NCBI GenBank assembly: GCA_011800155.1
Contig: CM022370.1
Location: 496,001-560,000, forward strand
Direction of reading: 5' to 3'
Length of the DNA: 64,000 nucleotides
DNA from: Flammulina velutipes
Lineage: Eukaryota > Basidiomycota > Agaricomycetes > Agaricales > Physalacriaceae
Within the stretch, counting starts at the first letter, position 1. The number at the start of each line of letters is the position of its first letter. The position numbers and the translations under genes were made by a program. The notes under the pieces were generated by a model. It was given only the letters and a program-made list of their open reading frames with translations. It had not been told where the DNA came from and did no database searches. Positions 43,870 to 55,483 of this stretch are shown piece by piece.

Positions 43870-43903
43870 CCGTCCTGTTCGGACGGCTAGTCGGTATACC
43901 GAC
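43870..43903 (+). repeat. Double hairpin, copy 2
   Basis: CCGTCCTGTTCGGACGG (43870-43886) and the perfect 14-bp palindrome GTCGGTATACCGAC (43890-43903) are again 3 nt apart and followed by a GGCC..GTGCGCT stretch, as in copy 1. Confidence 0.75.
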
Positions 43904-45605
43904 TTGGCCAAGTGCGCTCCTGACACGGACATAGTATGTTACTTCCCATCCTCAACTGCTATCACGCTAACCAACCTCTAGGTCACGATAACGATGCCCG
44001 AAACACGACGGAAGGTATGTCTTCCTTGTTCATTTGTCTTTTTATTCGCTAACAGATACGATAGCCCTTTGTCCTCGTCGTCGTATCTGTGTACGTTATT
44101 GTCTCGTTAGTGGGGTAAACGAACGGAAGCTAATGGCTATATAGTCGCCTTCTACGACCGTGTCTTAGCCATCTCACAGGGCCCGACACGATAGACATCG
44201 CCTATGCTTTCGAATGCCGATATGGATTCGAAAGATGATATACCTGGAGATATAACGAGGAGACTTTGGGTAGCGAAATCGCCATGTCCACTCCATCTCG
44301 AATACGAACGATAAGCACACCACGACTTGGACAGTGAAGATAAAAAGGGATATGAAGGTACACGACAAGGAGATTGAATGTTTCTCGAAAAAAGAGTGAC
44401 ACACTCTAAAACTGAGAATGGAGTACCGTTGAAGGGCCAAAGCCAGGAAGAGCGAGTGTATTGTTCGCCTCTATGACGTTGGTGCGAGGATTCAGAATGA
44501 GGCCTGTTCTGCAGAGAAACAAGTATTACTCTAGGCCAAGCTGCTGTATATCGCGGATCGGCACTAAACAAGGATGGACGAATAGGACGTGGTGATTGAC
44601 TATATTATGTGGCTCAAACGATGGTCCGCAGGTCGGAGAAGAGGGAGCGGTGAGGGGAGGTCATGGGAAGGCGGAGCTCACAAGGAGACGTGCGCGCTCG
44701 CATGGCCCCAATGAAGAGGCGAGACACAGTCTCCGTGTCTTGGTTAGGGAAGCCTAGATCGTGCGTGCGCACCAAGCATCTCGCTCTGCTATTTAATGTG
44801 AGAATCGGAGACGCGCCTTGCTGAGATAGACCGATGCACACGCGCGATGGGTACTGATTCACATTGGAATGTATTGCATTTATTTCTTCTGCTCATATCG
44901 TCCACTAGAGAATCTATGTAGCGAATATACTAAATGAGCTGGTAGCACGCACCTTTTACACCTCCTCCTCAGTCATGTTGTAGCGACTGTGAATTACAAA
45001 CACCAAGAACAGTACAATGATACGGCGATGCATGTCTGCCTGCACAATTTGTCGTTCTATCTCCAAGACCATATTCATACGCCTATGGGTATCCTACGGT
45101 GGTCGTCATTCAGAGAGGCGATAAAATTAATCAATGGAAACTACTGACCATATTTCTCGTATGGGCTACGTAAGGGTGGTAGCGTCTGGAGTGCCGACTG
45201 GCCCGACGATCAGAGAGATACGGTGGCATTGCGTTCAAGTGGATTGAGATATCGATGATGATGAGAAATGACTAGGTGTTAAGCTTTTCGGCGCTTGATG
45301 TAACGACACTAGCAAACAGATATACAGACACAACGATGTATTATGCCAACCAAGATGTTGTCTCATAAAGGATTAATTATAAAAGAATAGTGCGCCACAC
45401 GCCGCTGAGTGAACTCACGTGGATTGAGGCATCAACATTCACACAGCAAAAATGGTTACACGGCGTTCACTTCACTTCATGGTTGTTTTTTTGGATGAAG
45501 AACATGTCCGTACAGATAATTAATCAACAGGTCTATGGTAAGTAAGTACTAAGAACAGTGTAATGTTACAAAGATAGTACAAAAATCATAGCAAGAGGGC
45601 GTAGT
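43904..45605. other. Non-coding right part of the island
   Basis: Intron-like GT..CTAAC..AG pieces occur near 43934-43981 and 44015-44060. Minus-strand open frames at 44152-44571 and 44614-44862 match no family. AT-rich sequence follows to 45600. No intact gene is supported. Confidence 0.4.
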
Positions 45606-45673
45606 GATAGTGAACGTGGCGAATTGATAGTGCATGTGGCGAATTGATAGCGCACGTGGAAAATTGATAGTGG
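45606..45673 (+). repeat. 20-bp tandem array GATAGYGMACGTGGCGAATT (3.4 copies)
   Basis: Units at 45606-45625, 45626-45645 and 45646-45665, plus a partial GATAGTGG. The core matches the two minus-strand motifs at 21990-22049, giving an inverted arrangement across the island. Confidence 0.9.
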
Positions 45674-46247
45674 TAAAAACAACAAGACTAAGCATAAATC
45701 AGAGTGCTAATAATTTTGTCCGGCGAGGACCTTCATAATTGCAGATTATTTGAAGGACTTCAAAATTCAAGCTTCAAGCTTCAATGACCAGCCCTTTACA
45801 TTACCTTGCACGATACCTTGATCCCTTGATGCTACACTATCTTCCTTGTCCCTTTTCTGTCTCTCGTTTATCGTTTCGGTTCCAGGCGGACCGAACGAGC
45901 AGACATTTGAAGCGCCCAAACCGTCTGATCGACCCTGCAGTGTTGTTCTTCACCCACCATGGTCTGATTTTCAGAAGTCCTAACTGTGGTTCCTCGTCCT
46001 GGTTGCCCTTGTCCTTCTTTTCACTGTCGCTGTCGTTATATTTGTTTCCTTTTCGCTCTGTACTTGTGAAAGTACCCAAGCGAACAAGACAGGTACGTCA
46101 AATGCCATATACTCGCCCTTAGCACGTCTCATCTGTCGCGCAGTAAGCTGCTCCGTTAACTTCCCTTGCGGCACCGCTTACTACGGTACTAGTGAGGCTA
46201 TTGATAAATGGGCTGATTCTTTTTGTAGCATAGCTTGTCTTTTCCTT

Positions 46248-47467
46248 ATGGCTACCATCACGTCGAACCCACCCTCCCCCTCTCCCTCTACGCTGTCGAG
46301 CTCCTCAGGATCTGGTTTCTCTACCTCTTCCAACTCGACTTCGTCCTCCTCCTCTTCCATGTCGGCAACCAGCGTTACATCTTCCGCCCCCAGTACCGCA
46401 GTCGCCTACAACGGACCTACAAGAGTGCGGTTTGATAACGCCTGCGTTCTGATCCCCCAGAAATGCAAGAACAAGTTCTTGGGCAAGGGGGTTGTCATCC
46501 CAAGGTAGACAAGCATTCTATCGCGTTACTATTGTATACTAATAGGCTGGCACACAGTTTTTTGGCGCCAACTGCGGGGAACAGGAGAGCGCGTACACAA
46601 TCGCATACCCACAAAACGTGCCTGAGGACACCTTCACCTGCCCCACCGTCACCCTGTTCACTAGCGTCACCTTCCTCTCCCACCCCACCATCATCCTTCC
46701 CTTCCCTGCCTCCATCTACATCTCCGAAACCGAAATTTGCGCGGATAGTTCGCAGTGCTTCCTTCAGCATTCTCTTCCCGAGTCCCGCGTCAGACGACAA
46801 GCGCATTCCCCTCCGTGCATGTTGCCCAGATTGCGTCACTCCCACTGAAGAAGCACACCTTATTGAGGAGCGATTCAGCGAGGGCGCCCGGTGGCTTAGA
46901 CAAGGGGAGTCACCATGCCTCGAATTGGGACCTCTGCCTGTTATCCCATTAATGCCCGTTTTGGAGAAGGAGAAGCCACAGGCGGATGAAGACGAAGATG
47001 ACCTCTTTCCGCTGCCTTCTCCGAGGAAATGCCAACCTCCGGATGAAGACGACGCTTTCCCTCTGCCTCGTTCAAGAGCAGATAAACGTAAATCTGTCAT
47101 TCTAGGTGCTGGATTACCTTTGAGAGGTGGTAAGGAGCCGGAAGATCGACTTGCTGAAGGGGCTGGTCTAGTAAGACGAACAAGCGCCGTAAAGCGCTGC
47201 GATAGTCCTCTCTCGTTCGAGGACAATACTCCTCCACCAGCAGATTCGCAAAGCACTGCACTGATCCCCGCCTCCAAACCTATCCCTACGATTGTCGTGC
47301 GCCCTGGTTCCTCGCACTCTCATCGACACAAACGGAGCATGTCCGACTCTCACATTCGGACGGGAGGATTGCGACCGGATTCCTGTGCTCATGTGGAGAG
47401 GCAGTGTGAGGTGCACGCACACAAGCGTAAACCAAAGAAGGTTTTTGCCGGCTTCAAGTGGCTATAA
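46248..47467 (+). CDS. Conserved Ser/Pro-rich hypothetical protein
   Basis: Two exons (46248-46504 and 46546-47467) with a 41-nt intron. The N-terminus is a Ser/Thr run, then NGPTRVRFDNACVLIP, a block I recall from other mushroom proteins of unknown role (RVRF..ECVLIP). The middle is Pro/Ser-rich, then IPLRACCPDCVTPTEEAHLI and RFSEGARWLRQGE, with a CCPDC motif that could bind metal. The C-terminus has acidic EDEDDLFPLP and DEDDAFPLP near-repeats and a basic HSHRHKRSMSDSH region ending KRKPKKVFAGFKWL. It looks like a largely disordered, possibly regulatory protein. No signal peptide or membrane segment. Confidence 0.78.
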
Positions 47468-47871
47468 ACCGTCCATTCGTTTATTCAACAAGTATCTTAT
47501 GGTTATCTTCTTATTTTCGTATACCACCTGCTTTGTTCGCTATGTACTATATTTCGTTATCTGCCGTCGTATATAGTGTATATGTCTCCCTAGTAGCTGC
47601 GTTCCTTTGCTCTTGCTCTTGCGATACTTACATACATACATGCATTTTTTGATTGAACACCTCGTCAGTACTCCTTGGGCTTGCAGCTTGAAGCTCCATG
47701 CGCGCGGTCGACTGTGGTGTTAATGTGCGCAGATTTCAGAGCTCAACGCGAGTATAGCTTATAGCGGCGCTGAACGTGCATCTCCGGAAGCCCGCTCCGG
47801 ACTTTAATGAAACTTGGATGTGGGGTAATGCGGCCCGAACACCATTGAACGGGCCGTGAATTCTCCAGCAA
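47468..47871. other. Spacer upstream of the aldo-keto reductase gene
   Basis: No gene. It includes a CCGGAAGCCCGCTCCGG stretch (about 47788-47804) with CGG/CCG half-sites that a Zn2Cys6 factor could bind (inference only). Confidence 0.4.
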
Positions 47872-47880
47872 GTTATATAA
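47872..47880 (+). promoter_or_regulatory. TATA box of the aldo-keto reductase gene
   Basis: TTATATAAG lies about 40-46 nt upstream of the ATG at 47918, a compact promoter. Confidence 0.5.
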
Positions 47881-47917
47881 GGCCGTCAAATGAGCATAGA
47901 ATCGCAATTATACTATC

Positions 47918-49175
47918 ATGTCTTTCGGAAAAAAGGTCACTCTTTCCAGCAACACCGAAATCCCCCAGATCGGTTTGGGAACTTGGTTGTCCAAGCCCAA
48001 AGAGGTTGAAAACGCCGTTAGTGACCCGCATTTCGCTTAGATCGGCATCAGTGATTTACCACTCAATTTAGGTCGAGTACGCTGTCAAAGAGGCTGGGTA
48101 TCGCCACCTGGATCTTGCCTACATCTACGAAAACCAGCACGAAGTCGGTGCTGCGTTGACACGCCTCATCCCCAATGTCGTAAAGCGGGAAGAGCTGTTC
48201 ATCACCTCCAAGCTATGGAACACTGCCCACAAGCCCGAGCTGGTAGAGAAGGAGCTTGACATCACCTTGAAGGAGATCGGCGTTGATTATTTGGATCTAT
48301 ACCGTGCGCACATTCACGATCGAGAGTATTTAGACCTGCTGACACGGCGATGACAGTCATCCACTGGCCTGTAGCTTTCAAGGACACAGGCAAAGGCCTC
48401 CAGCCCCCGAGCGAAGCAAACCCTGACGAAATTGAGCTTGACCTCGAGACGCCTATAATTGATACATGGAAAGCCATGATCAAACTCCCCAAGTCCAAGG
48501 TTGGCAAAAATTATATGTGTATCCAGTGTTGTACGCTGACCATCAAATTTCAGGTGAGGGCTATCGGTGTATCCAACTTCAACATCGAGCAGATTGAGGG
48601 TATCATCAAGGCCACTGGCGTCGTACCTGTAAGTCGAGTCAATGCACAAGCTACGCCACAAATTTGCTTACCCCAACCTAGGTCGCGAACCAGATCGAGG
48701 CCCACCCTTACCTCCCCCAGGATGACCTGGTTGCGTACTGCAAGTCCAAGAACATCCACATCACGGCGTACAGCCCTCTTGGAAACAACAGTATGCATCA
48801 CTTTCTTTCATACTCTATAGACCGCCTTGTTAACATGGTCATAAAGTGCTCAACAAACCCAAGCTCACTGATCACTCTGTCGTCGTTGAAATCGCGAAAA
48901 AGCTCGGTGCCACCCCCGCCCAAGTCCTCGTCGCATGGGGCGTCTACCGCGGATACTCCGTCATTCCCAAGAGTGTTCAACCCGAGCGCATCACCTCCAA
49001 CTTCAAACAGGTGGAGCTCAGCGTAGAGGACTACGAGAAGATCACGGCCATTGGGAAAGAAGGACACACACGATTCAACATCCCTTACCTATACTCTAAG
49101 CCTACCTGGAACATCAACATCTTTGATGAGCCAGAGGAGAAGAGCGCGAAGCACAAGGCTTTATTGGGTATTTAA
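47918..49175 (+). CDS. Aldo-keto reductase (AKR)
   Basis: The spliced protein starts [20 protein letters not shown] and carries [20 protein letters not shown], which holds the catalytic Asp and Tyr. [10 protein letters not shown] has the catalytic Lys and LIHWPVAF the His, so the AKR tetrad is complete. [16 protein letters not shown] and [10 protein letters not shown], the NADPH-binding region, follow. Family members reduce aldehydes and ketones with NADPH, and related fungal enzymes act on xylose, glycerol precursors or aldehydes. Six exons fit; the intron after LDLY (about 48304-48357) restores the HWPVAF frame. The C-terminus is [18 protein letters not shown] single cytosolic TIM-barrel enzyme; the substrate is not readable. 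Confidence 0.93.
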
Positions 49176-49491
49176 AATTTGTTAAAGAGGAATTAGATCT
49201 TATCTGTATGTAGCATGTAAAATCAATGAAGTCTGTACTTGAATTCGTCGTTCTGGTTTAAGAAGCATAACATAGTTAACTATCCCGGGCTCGGCGACTG
49301 CCAGTGGAGTCGAGGAATTGCCGCTCTCGACACTGTATCGTAGAATATCATATATCATCACCCATAATTGAGGAAGAGGATAGGTGCGTATTAATTTAGA
49401 AGATAGACGTCCAACGCATCGAGGCTGCTGTCACCTTTATCCCCATATTCCAGAAACTAGAGGTATGATCAGATGTATTGACTACAAGACA
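49176..49491. other. Spacer between convergent genes
   Basis: No gene or repeat recognised; contains both 3' ends. Confidence 0.45.
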
Positions 49492-50764
49492 TCATACAAC
49501 AATCACCTTTAGGCCCAGGATACGTTTACTGGCGCTCACAACGATAATATCGCTGTACTCCAAAGCCTCGTCCAGCAATGTTTTCCCGCCAGCATGGTAG
49601 TCGAAGTCGAGTATTTTAAAACGTTCTCGCCCTGCTTCGACGGAATGTCGAACAACCCAATTCCCGTCCACGCTAAATTGATTGCGGTGTGACGGCGTAT
49701 TCCAGATGGGAAAGACTTTCACTTCTGCATTCCACTGGCCCCATGGAACAATAACATTCCCGTCGACGAGTTGATCGATGGATAGCATAGGAAACGAGGG
49801 AACAACTTCTGCGGAGTGCTTGACTAATGCATCGCGAGTGATGACAAGGTCTGTACGTTGGCCAAGGTCGGGAGCTGTGAACTGGACGAGAATGATGTCG
49901 GCGCCAGCAAAACATGCACCCAGCATAACTGGACTTGGTGATGATGATTGGGACGGATTCGGAGCAGGATTATACGGGAGGGCAGATGGAGCCAACTGAA
50001 GACGGTGTATATGTTGGCTGGTCATTGGAGTAATCGGAATCAAGTCGATTGCTCCGACAAGGCGATTAGCAACGGCGATTGTCTGGTCACTGACAAATGC
50101 GAATGAAGTTCCTTCTTCCCCACGGGAGCAGACGTGATGCTACAAACGCACGTTAATCGTTGGGCTATCAAGAGGAGAAGAGGACGCACCATAAGAAGTC
50201 GACCAGTCCTGAAATTCCAGACTCGAAGATGTGACTGGTGAATCGCTTCATGAACACGAAGTCCGACGAGATCTCCGTGTAGTTCGATAAATGCAACGGG
50301 CGATTCCTGCCTCTCGTCTTCCCTCTTCCAAGGAACATCAAATGTGCTGATTGGACATATAGGCGTCATAGAGTCGAAGTGGACAACTTGCAATCGCATC
50401 CTGATGTATTCCTTCTCGGGTTCGTCGAACCTATAAAATCTGAGCAAAGGTCTCGCCGACGTGGCAAGACTTACCAAGTGGCAACAGCGAGTACCTTTTC
50501 CTTGACGTCCAGCTTGAATACCAAAATCTCTTGATTGTCTTCCAAGGTAAAGTCAAGATATTGCCATCCTCTGTCTGGCGCGTCCAGTTCGTAGTACTTG
50601 ATGTCCCTCGCACCAGGTCTGAGAAGAAGTTCATCCGTAGATAAATGTTCCTGCGCTTCGATGCCAATCAAGACGTAGCGACGCGTTACTTGCAGTAGGC
50701 CGGCTGAGACTAGAGATTCGTCCTGCTCGACAGTGACGCTGGTTTGATAGGATAGTGGCGACAT
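49492..50764 (-). CDS. F-box-type beta-rich protein lacking an obvious F-box
   Basis: Three exons give about 390 residues starting MSPLSYQTSVTVEQDESLVS. The text is mostly beta strands: GLLQVTRRYVLIGIEAQ, YLDFTLEDNQEILVFKLD, HLRVWNFRTGRLLM, SDQTIAVANRLVGAIDLI. It resembles the propeller-like C-terminal half of mushroom F-box proteins, but the N-terminal F-box is not seen in this model or just upstream. It may be a shortened paralog, or the F-box exon may be missing. The start at 50764 is the only in-frame ATG with an intergenic region behind it. It is divergent from the Got1 gene. Confidence 0.7.
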
Positions 50765-51160
50765 TATAACTGTTTTATGGTATGATTTGGCCGCCTTTTA
50801 TTGCAGCGGGGTGCGCTATTTAAGAAGAAGGACGTTGCAAAATGGAGAACAAGGTGGGAGACATGATGGCAGGAACTTTGGAAAGTTCATTGTTTCCGGA
50901 TCTGGTAATCCTCGTCGATCTGAGCCGTTTTGCTTCGGAATGAAGCATTTGGCGTCGGACAAAAGAAGGAACGGCAAGTCCAGTAATACTAGTCGTTATG
51001 GTTCCAATGGAGGTGGTCGGTGGTCGGGACTCGGCGATGATGGTCAACCTTCAGTCTGAATGCCACGTGGGAGTACACGACACGATCTTCGACTGCGACA
51101 TCGACATTTACTTGGGCCAATAATCTTTTCTGGCCATAATCCAGCTCGTATCCCTTCAAG
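50765..51160. other. Divergent promoter of the F-box-type gene and the Got1 gene
   Basis: Open frames here are chance overlaps; no conserved pattern. A pyrimidine/purine mix without a clear TATA box. Confidence 0.45.
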
Positions 51161-51768
51161 ATGTGGCTCTCCGACGGACAAAGTGCGCTACCATGTTCTT
51201 GGGCTGGTTTGGGACTAACGCTGTTCCGTAGAAATTGGTGTGGCCCTTACGACGTTTGGCGCTCTCTTTATGTTGCTGGGCGTAATGCTCTTCTTCGACG
51301 GCGCTCTGCTAGCTTTGGGAAACGTGCGCCAGCAATCTACTCTCCCGCGTCCTTACTGACAATAGCTATAGATCCTTTTCGTCTCCGGTTTAACTCTCAT
51401 CATTGGACCTCAGAAAACGGTTTATTTCTTTGCTCGAAAGCAGAAAATACGCGGCACTGTCTGTTTCCTCGGTGGAATCATTCTCGTCTTCCTCAAGTGG
51501 CCATTCTTTGGAGTTATACTGGAGACATTCGGATTTTTAAATCTGTTTGGGTACGTCGCGTCACCTCGCCTTTGCCGTAATCTCATTGCTCGCTATAGAG
51601 ACTTCTTCCCCGTCATTGTTACCTTCTTACGACAGCTCCCTTTCATCGGGACAGCTTTATCTCTGCCATATGTCCGAGACGTACGTACCCCGTCCCATCG
51701 TCATACCAGAATTGACACGTTTAAAGGTTGTGGATCGTGTCGCTGGCTCGCGGACCTCAGCTGTATGA
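51161..51768 (+). CDS. Vesicle transport protein Got1
   Basis: The short first exon MWLSDGQ joins KIGVALTTFGALFMLLGVML and FFDGALLALGN, then LFVSGLTLIIGPQKTVYFFA, GTVCFLGGIILVFLKWPFFG and LPFIGTALSLPYVR, ending VVDRVAGSRTSAV. Four membrane helices and the order of blocks are those of Got1/GOLT1, a small membrane protein of ER-to-Golgi vesicles. Four introns fit, including a mini-intron just before the last VVDRVAGS exon. The length of about 140 residues matches the family. Confidence 0.93.
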
Positions 51769-51870
51769 GTCTTTTCCATTCTGCACGAAATATACAAATA
51801 AAATCATTACCAAAGCGCGTTTCGTGAACATCATGTTCTGTTTCGTCAGATCGCCCCACCCCACCCTCAA

Positions 51871-53909
51871 TTACACACGCTCAAGATATTCAGAACTCGC
51901 TTTCTCCTTCTTCTCGTCGGATTTTAGGTCAGAACTGAAATCCTTCTTATCGGGTGTTTCCTCGTCTGCGTTTGGCAGGGGCCTGTCCGATACGTCTGCG
52001 CGCCATTCGTCAATGTTACGGAAGCGGAAGCCACCCTTCACAGTTTGGTCAATAACCAAGCCACTGGCACAGAGGTTAGCCAAAGTGTGGGATAGAATCC
52101 CGCGAAAGACATACACTGCATAGATCACAACAACGCAAAACCCTGATAATGGCACCAGATATGATCGACGAGTGTACGCCCTATCTGCCAAAGCACCTTG
52201 AGCAGGAGGATACCAGGCGCCTCCTCCTACGCCCATGACTATGAGACCAGATCCTCGTTTAGTGTGTCTTCCAAGATTCTTTGTTCCTAGTGTAAAAATG
52301 ACCTGTCGTGGGTGAGCAATAACAAAACAGTCGAAGCAATGAAACCGCACTGGATAACAGATGGATTCGAAGAAGAATAGGACATAGAGAGCGCCTACGC
52401 CACCAGTCGCCCGTAGTTCTACGACGAGCAAGCAAAACAAGGCGCATAGGAATGAGTAGACGGAGAGAACCAAGGCTGGATCGATATATTTCAACACCAC
52501 TACGCCAATGAATCTAGAGAGGGCTCAGCATCTGGCGCAGTCATGCATTAGAAAATCGACGAACCGCCCAACAGTAAAGGTGACTTGACAAAGCGAGAAC
52601 ATGTTGCTAGCTTTGGCATGACTGATTCCGATACCTTGGTCAACCAAAAAGTTCACGACGAAGGACGCCACTGCTATTTGGGCACCACTGTTGATACCAC
52701 ACTAAATCATGGTGGAGGGGATCGAGCACTGATCACGTACCAATAGCAGGTCTGAGCAACCCAGCCAAATATACAGCGATATTGTTTCCAAAACGACTCC
52801 TCGTCAGTCGTGATACCGATCTGGTGAATCTCGTTCGACAAGGCTTCCTCAGTGATCTCAGGTAGATGGCAGAAACTACAAGCGATGGTTGGTATAGTTG
52901 GTCTTCCGCCATAAGAGATAAACTCACTAGAACATGATGTTGAGCATCAGACCCAGTGCAGCGACGGCGAGATAGACCCTGAAAAGCCACATTCAAGTCA
53001 ACCTTGACCCGATAGCATGAGGAAATTATTATACCATTGCACGTTATCAAGTTTGGTGGCGTTTTCTCCGGAGAAAAAGTATTTAGACGCAATGAGCGGA
53101 CCAGTGAACGATGCGACGCCCTGGAAAGCTTGACTAAAGTTCAGGCGCAAAGCGGCGTACTTGGGCGTCCCCAAGACTGCGATGTAAGAGTTGGCGGCAA
53201 CTTCTAAACAGGCCAAACCACAACCTATCGCATGAACAATGATGTTAGTCTAATTCAATCGAGTGGTATGGAACGAGACCACCTACCTATGACGAATGTG
53301 CAGCCTACAAACCCTCCGTACTTTTGGTATTTAGCAGAGGGCCAGAAGAAGATAGCACCTGACAGCCGATAAGGCTCATGAATATCACCTGAGATCAGTT
53401 TCGGGTGGACTCACCAAGGCTATATAGCGTGAGGCCCAAATGAATGCCAGCTTTGTAACCCTTCCATTTCATCTAGACATCAGATTAGCGGATGGGCGAC
53501 TGTTCAATCGGATAATGCACTCACGAATATACTAGCTATGGGGGCGAACACCAAATATGCACCGAAGTACGCCAATTGCAGAAGTGTACTTTGGGTCTTC
53601 GTAATCCCAAAGACGACCTGAAAGTGCGCATTGAGGACGTCGAGAAGCTACGGTGACGATCAGATGAGATCGTTAATATAGTGCGTCGTGGTAAACACAC
53701 CCCGTATGAAAACCCCCCTGGAAAAATGGTAAGATGTTTTCGACGCTGAACTCCCTAACACGTACAGGTGAAGAAGAGCGATGTTACGAGCGTGAAGGCG
53801 AAAGCCCAGCGTCCCGTAGATAGCTGCGAGCCTACGTACCAGAATCATTAGCCATTGAATCACCGGCCTCGCTAAAGAACTTACCAGTAACTCCTTCTAA
53901 AGGTGCCAT
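51871..53909 (-). CDS. MFS transporter, FHS family (L-fucose permease FucP-like)
   Basis: Minus-strand exons start MAPLEGVT, then GRWAFAFTLVTSLFFTWGFS, YG joined to LLDVLNAHFQ and VVFGITKTQSTLLQLAYFGA. These are typical of the FucP/GluP branch, as is GCGLACLEVAANSYIAVLGT. Around twelve hydrophobic helices follow, and the cytosolic tail is charged (DEETPDKKDFSSDLKSDEKK). The bacterial relatives carry fucose or glucose/galactose with protons; the fungal substrate is unknown. At least nine introns are needed, and the frame is intact. It is convergent with Got1 (stops about 100 bp apart). Confidence 0.88.
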
Positions 53910-54445
53910 CGAAGCAGTTGCGTGGTACGAACAGCAGGGAAAGCCACAGTGGAAGGCTGGAAGCTTAAGAACTTATAAACGACCTACATGTGATCTGGCA
54001 CAGAGAAGAAAGATTGATGTAGATTGCACGGCGCACAGTTGCTCCGCATGATAGTGGGGGTTGGTGAGCCAGGTGACACGGGAACCGGGCCAGTGGCTAT
54101 AGATCGCCTCTAGCAATGTACCGATGTAACGCATCAGCCCTCAGCGTTTAGAGGCTAATCATAGGGAAGAACTTTGAGCAACAAATTTGAGCTATCATGG
54201 GCGTCGATGGGAGAATTTGAAGCAAGTAATTTGGATCAATTTAATCCCAAAAAGGAACATTCGGCACGTGATCGCGTCTCCCTTCATTTTGACGTCCATC
54301 ATGAGGAACGTCTTTGCACAATTTTTGGCTGTATGTCACCTTCCGCGCCTTCGGAGCACTTTTAAATTCTCGAGATAAGAGTCACTATCCGTCTATTCGA
54401 ACCCAAAATCCTCTGGAGGGCCGCCGCGCGTGGCTCCTGCGTGCC
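53910..54445. other. Divergent promoter region
   Basis: No conserved coding pattern. Short frames at 54174-54445 precede the next ATG and are probably 5' leader. Confidence 0.4.
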
Positions 54446-55160
54446 ATGGATCTGTTCTGGGCTTCTAATCCTCCCAAGCCAGGTGCCTCAGCAGATGCTG
54501 AGACTCAGGTAGACTAAAATTCATCTGCCCTTGCATTATCTTAACTCCAAGTAGGACGATATATCAGCGGATGATGACGATCCAATGGATCAGGTTATCG
54601 ACGACGTCGGTGGCGGAATTGTCCTTCGAACAGATTTTTCAAACGAGGAAGCGTGGCAAATATTTCTTGGACGACTGAAAACGGCAGAAATCGAACACCA
54701 GGAGGCCAACGGACAGCCGGAAGAAACTGAAGCAGCCGCCACATCAAGTGGCCAGGTCGATGAGGATGATTCTGACACGGAGGATGGTCCCGGGCAACTC
54801 ATTAAAATCGTGGATGCTTCCTTACCTGAGGAACGTGCCTTGTTCGACGGTATTTCCAACTTGAAGGCCCTCAGGTTGTTCTGTGATGTTGATCTACGTC
54901 CCGCGCCAGCACTACCAGAAGGTGAAAAAAGAGTGTCAGTTCAAAATAGGCTGGTAGATCGTGGTGGCTGGCAAGAGGTCTACTCGGGAATTACGATCTG
55001 GATATACGACGCGCGCTCGAACGATGATCAATGTGTTCGACTAGTAAACTCAGAAGGGGATGTCTATGGAACTGCTACGTGGGTTTATTTAATTCAGACA
55101 CTCGATATCGTCGTTAATCAAAATCCTTTTGCAGTGCAGATAGCTGGCGTGCCCAGGTGA
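54446..55160 (+). CDS. Small acidic hypothetical protein
   Basis: Exons 54446-54508 and 54555-55160 give 222 residues beginning MDLFWASNPPKPGASADAET. The first half is acidic (DDISADDDDPMD, DEDDSDTEDGP) around helices, the second half beta-rich (RLVDRGGWQEVYSGITIWIY, GTATWVYLIQTLDIVVNQNP). No domain recognised. The intron has a clear GTAGAC donor and TAG acceptor. It converges on the RACK1 gene. Confidence 0.65.
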
Positions 55161-55483
55161 CCCATGTCTACGACCTACAATTCAACATGACATTCCTTGG
55201 GATGAAGATTAATTTCGGCGGAATGGATCGCTGGGATGTAACAGAACGCCTGAGAAACTTGGAAGAAGCTGAAAAATAGATACTGTATATGTACCTGTGT
55301 TTAGATAAAGCCTCGATCCTTAATGCGAAACTAGCAGTGAGCTTGGGAAAGAGCAACAACGGCACAGCATTTTCAAGATCGAGTACAGCGAAAGCGCATG
55401 GTATGCAAAGGCAAGCTTTTGATTTTTTTGAGACTACAACACATAAACATCTTCCGCTCGTACTCCAGGTCGACCTCAACTGC

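Noticed and set aside
44152..44571. 139-residue minus-strand open frame
   Set aside because: No recognisable domain, overlaps two other open frames of similar quality, and lies in decayed sequence.
44614..44862. Minus-strand frame in an Arg-rich region as a gene
   Set aside because: No ATG context, splice sites or family resemblance; likely chance.
46495..47277. 260-residue open frame antisense to the Ser/Pro-rich gene
   Set aside because: A shadow of the plus-strand coding frame caused by its codon bias; it has no family match and the plus-strand protein has the conserved blocks.
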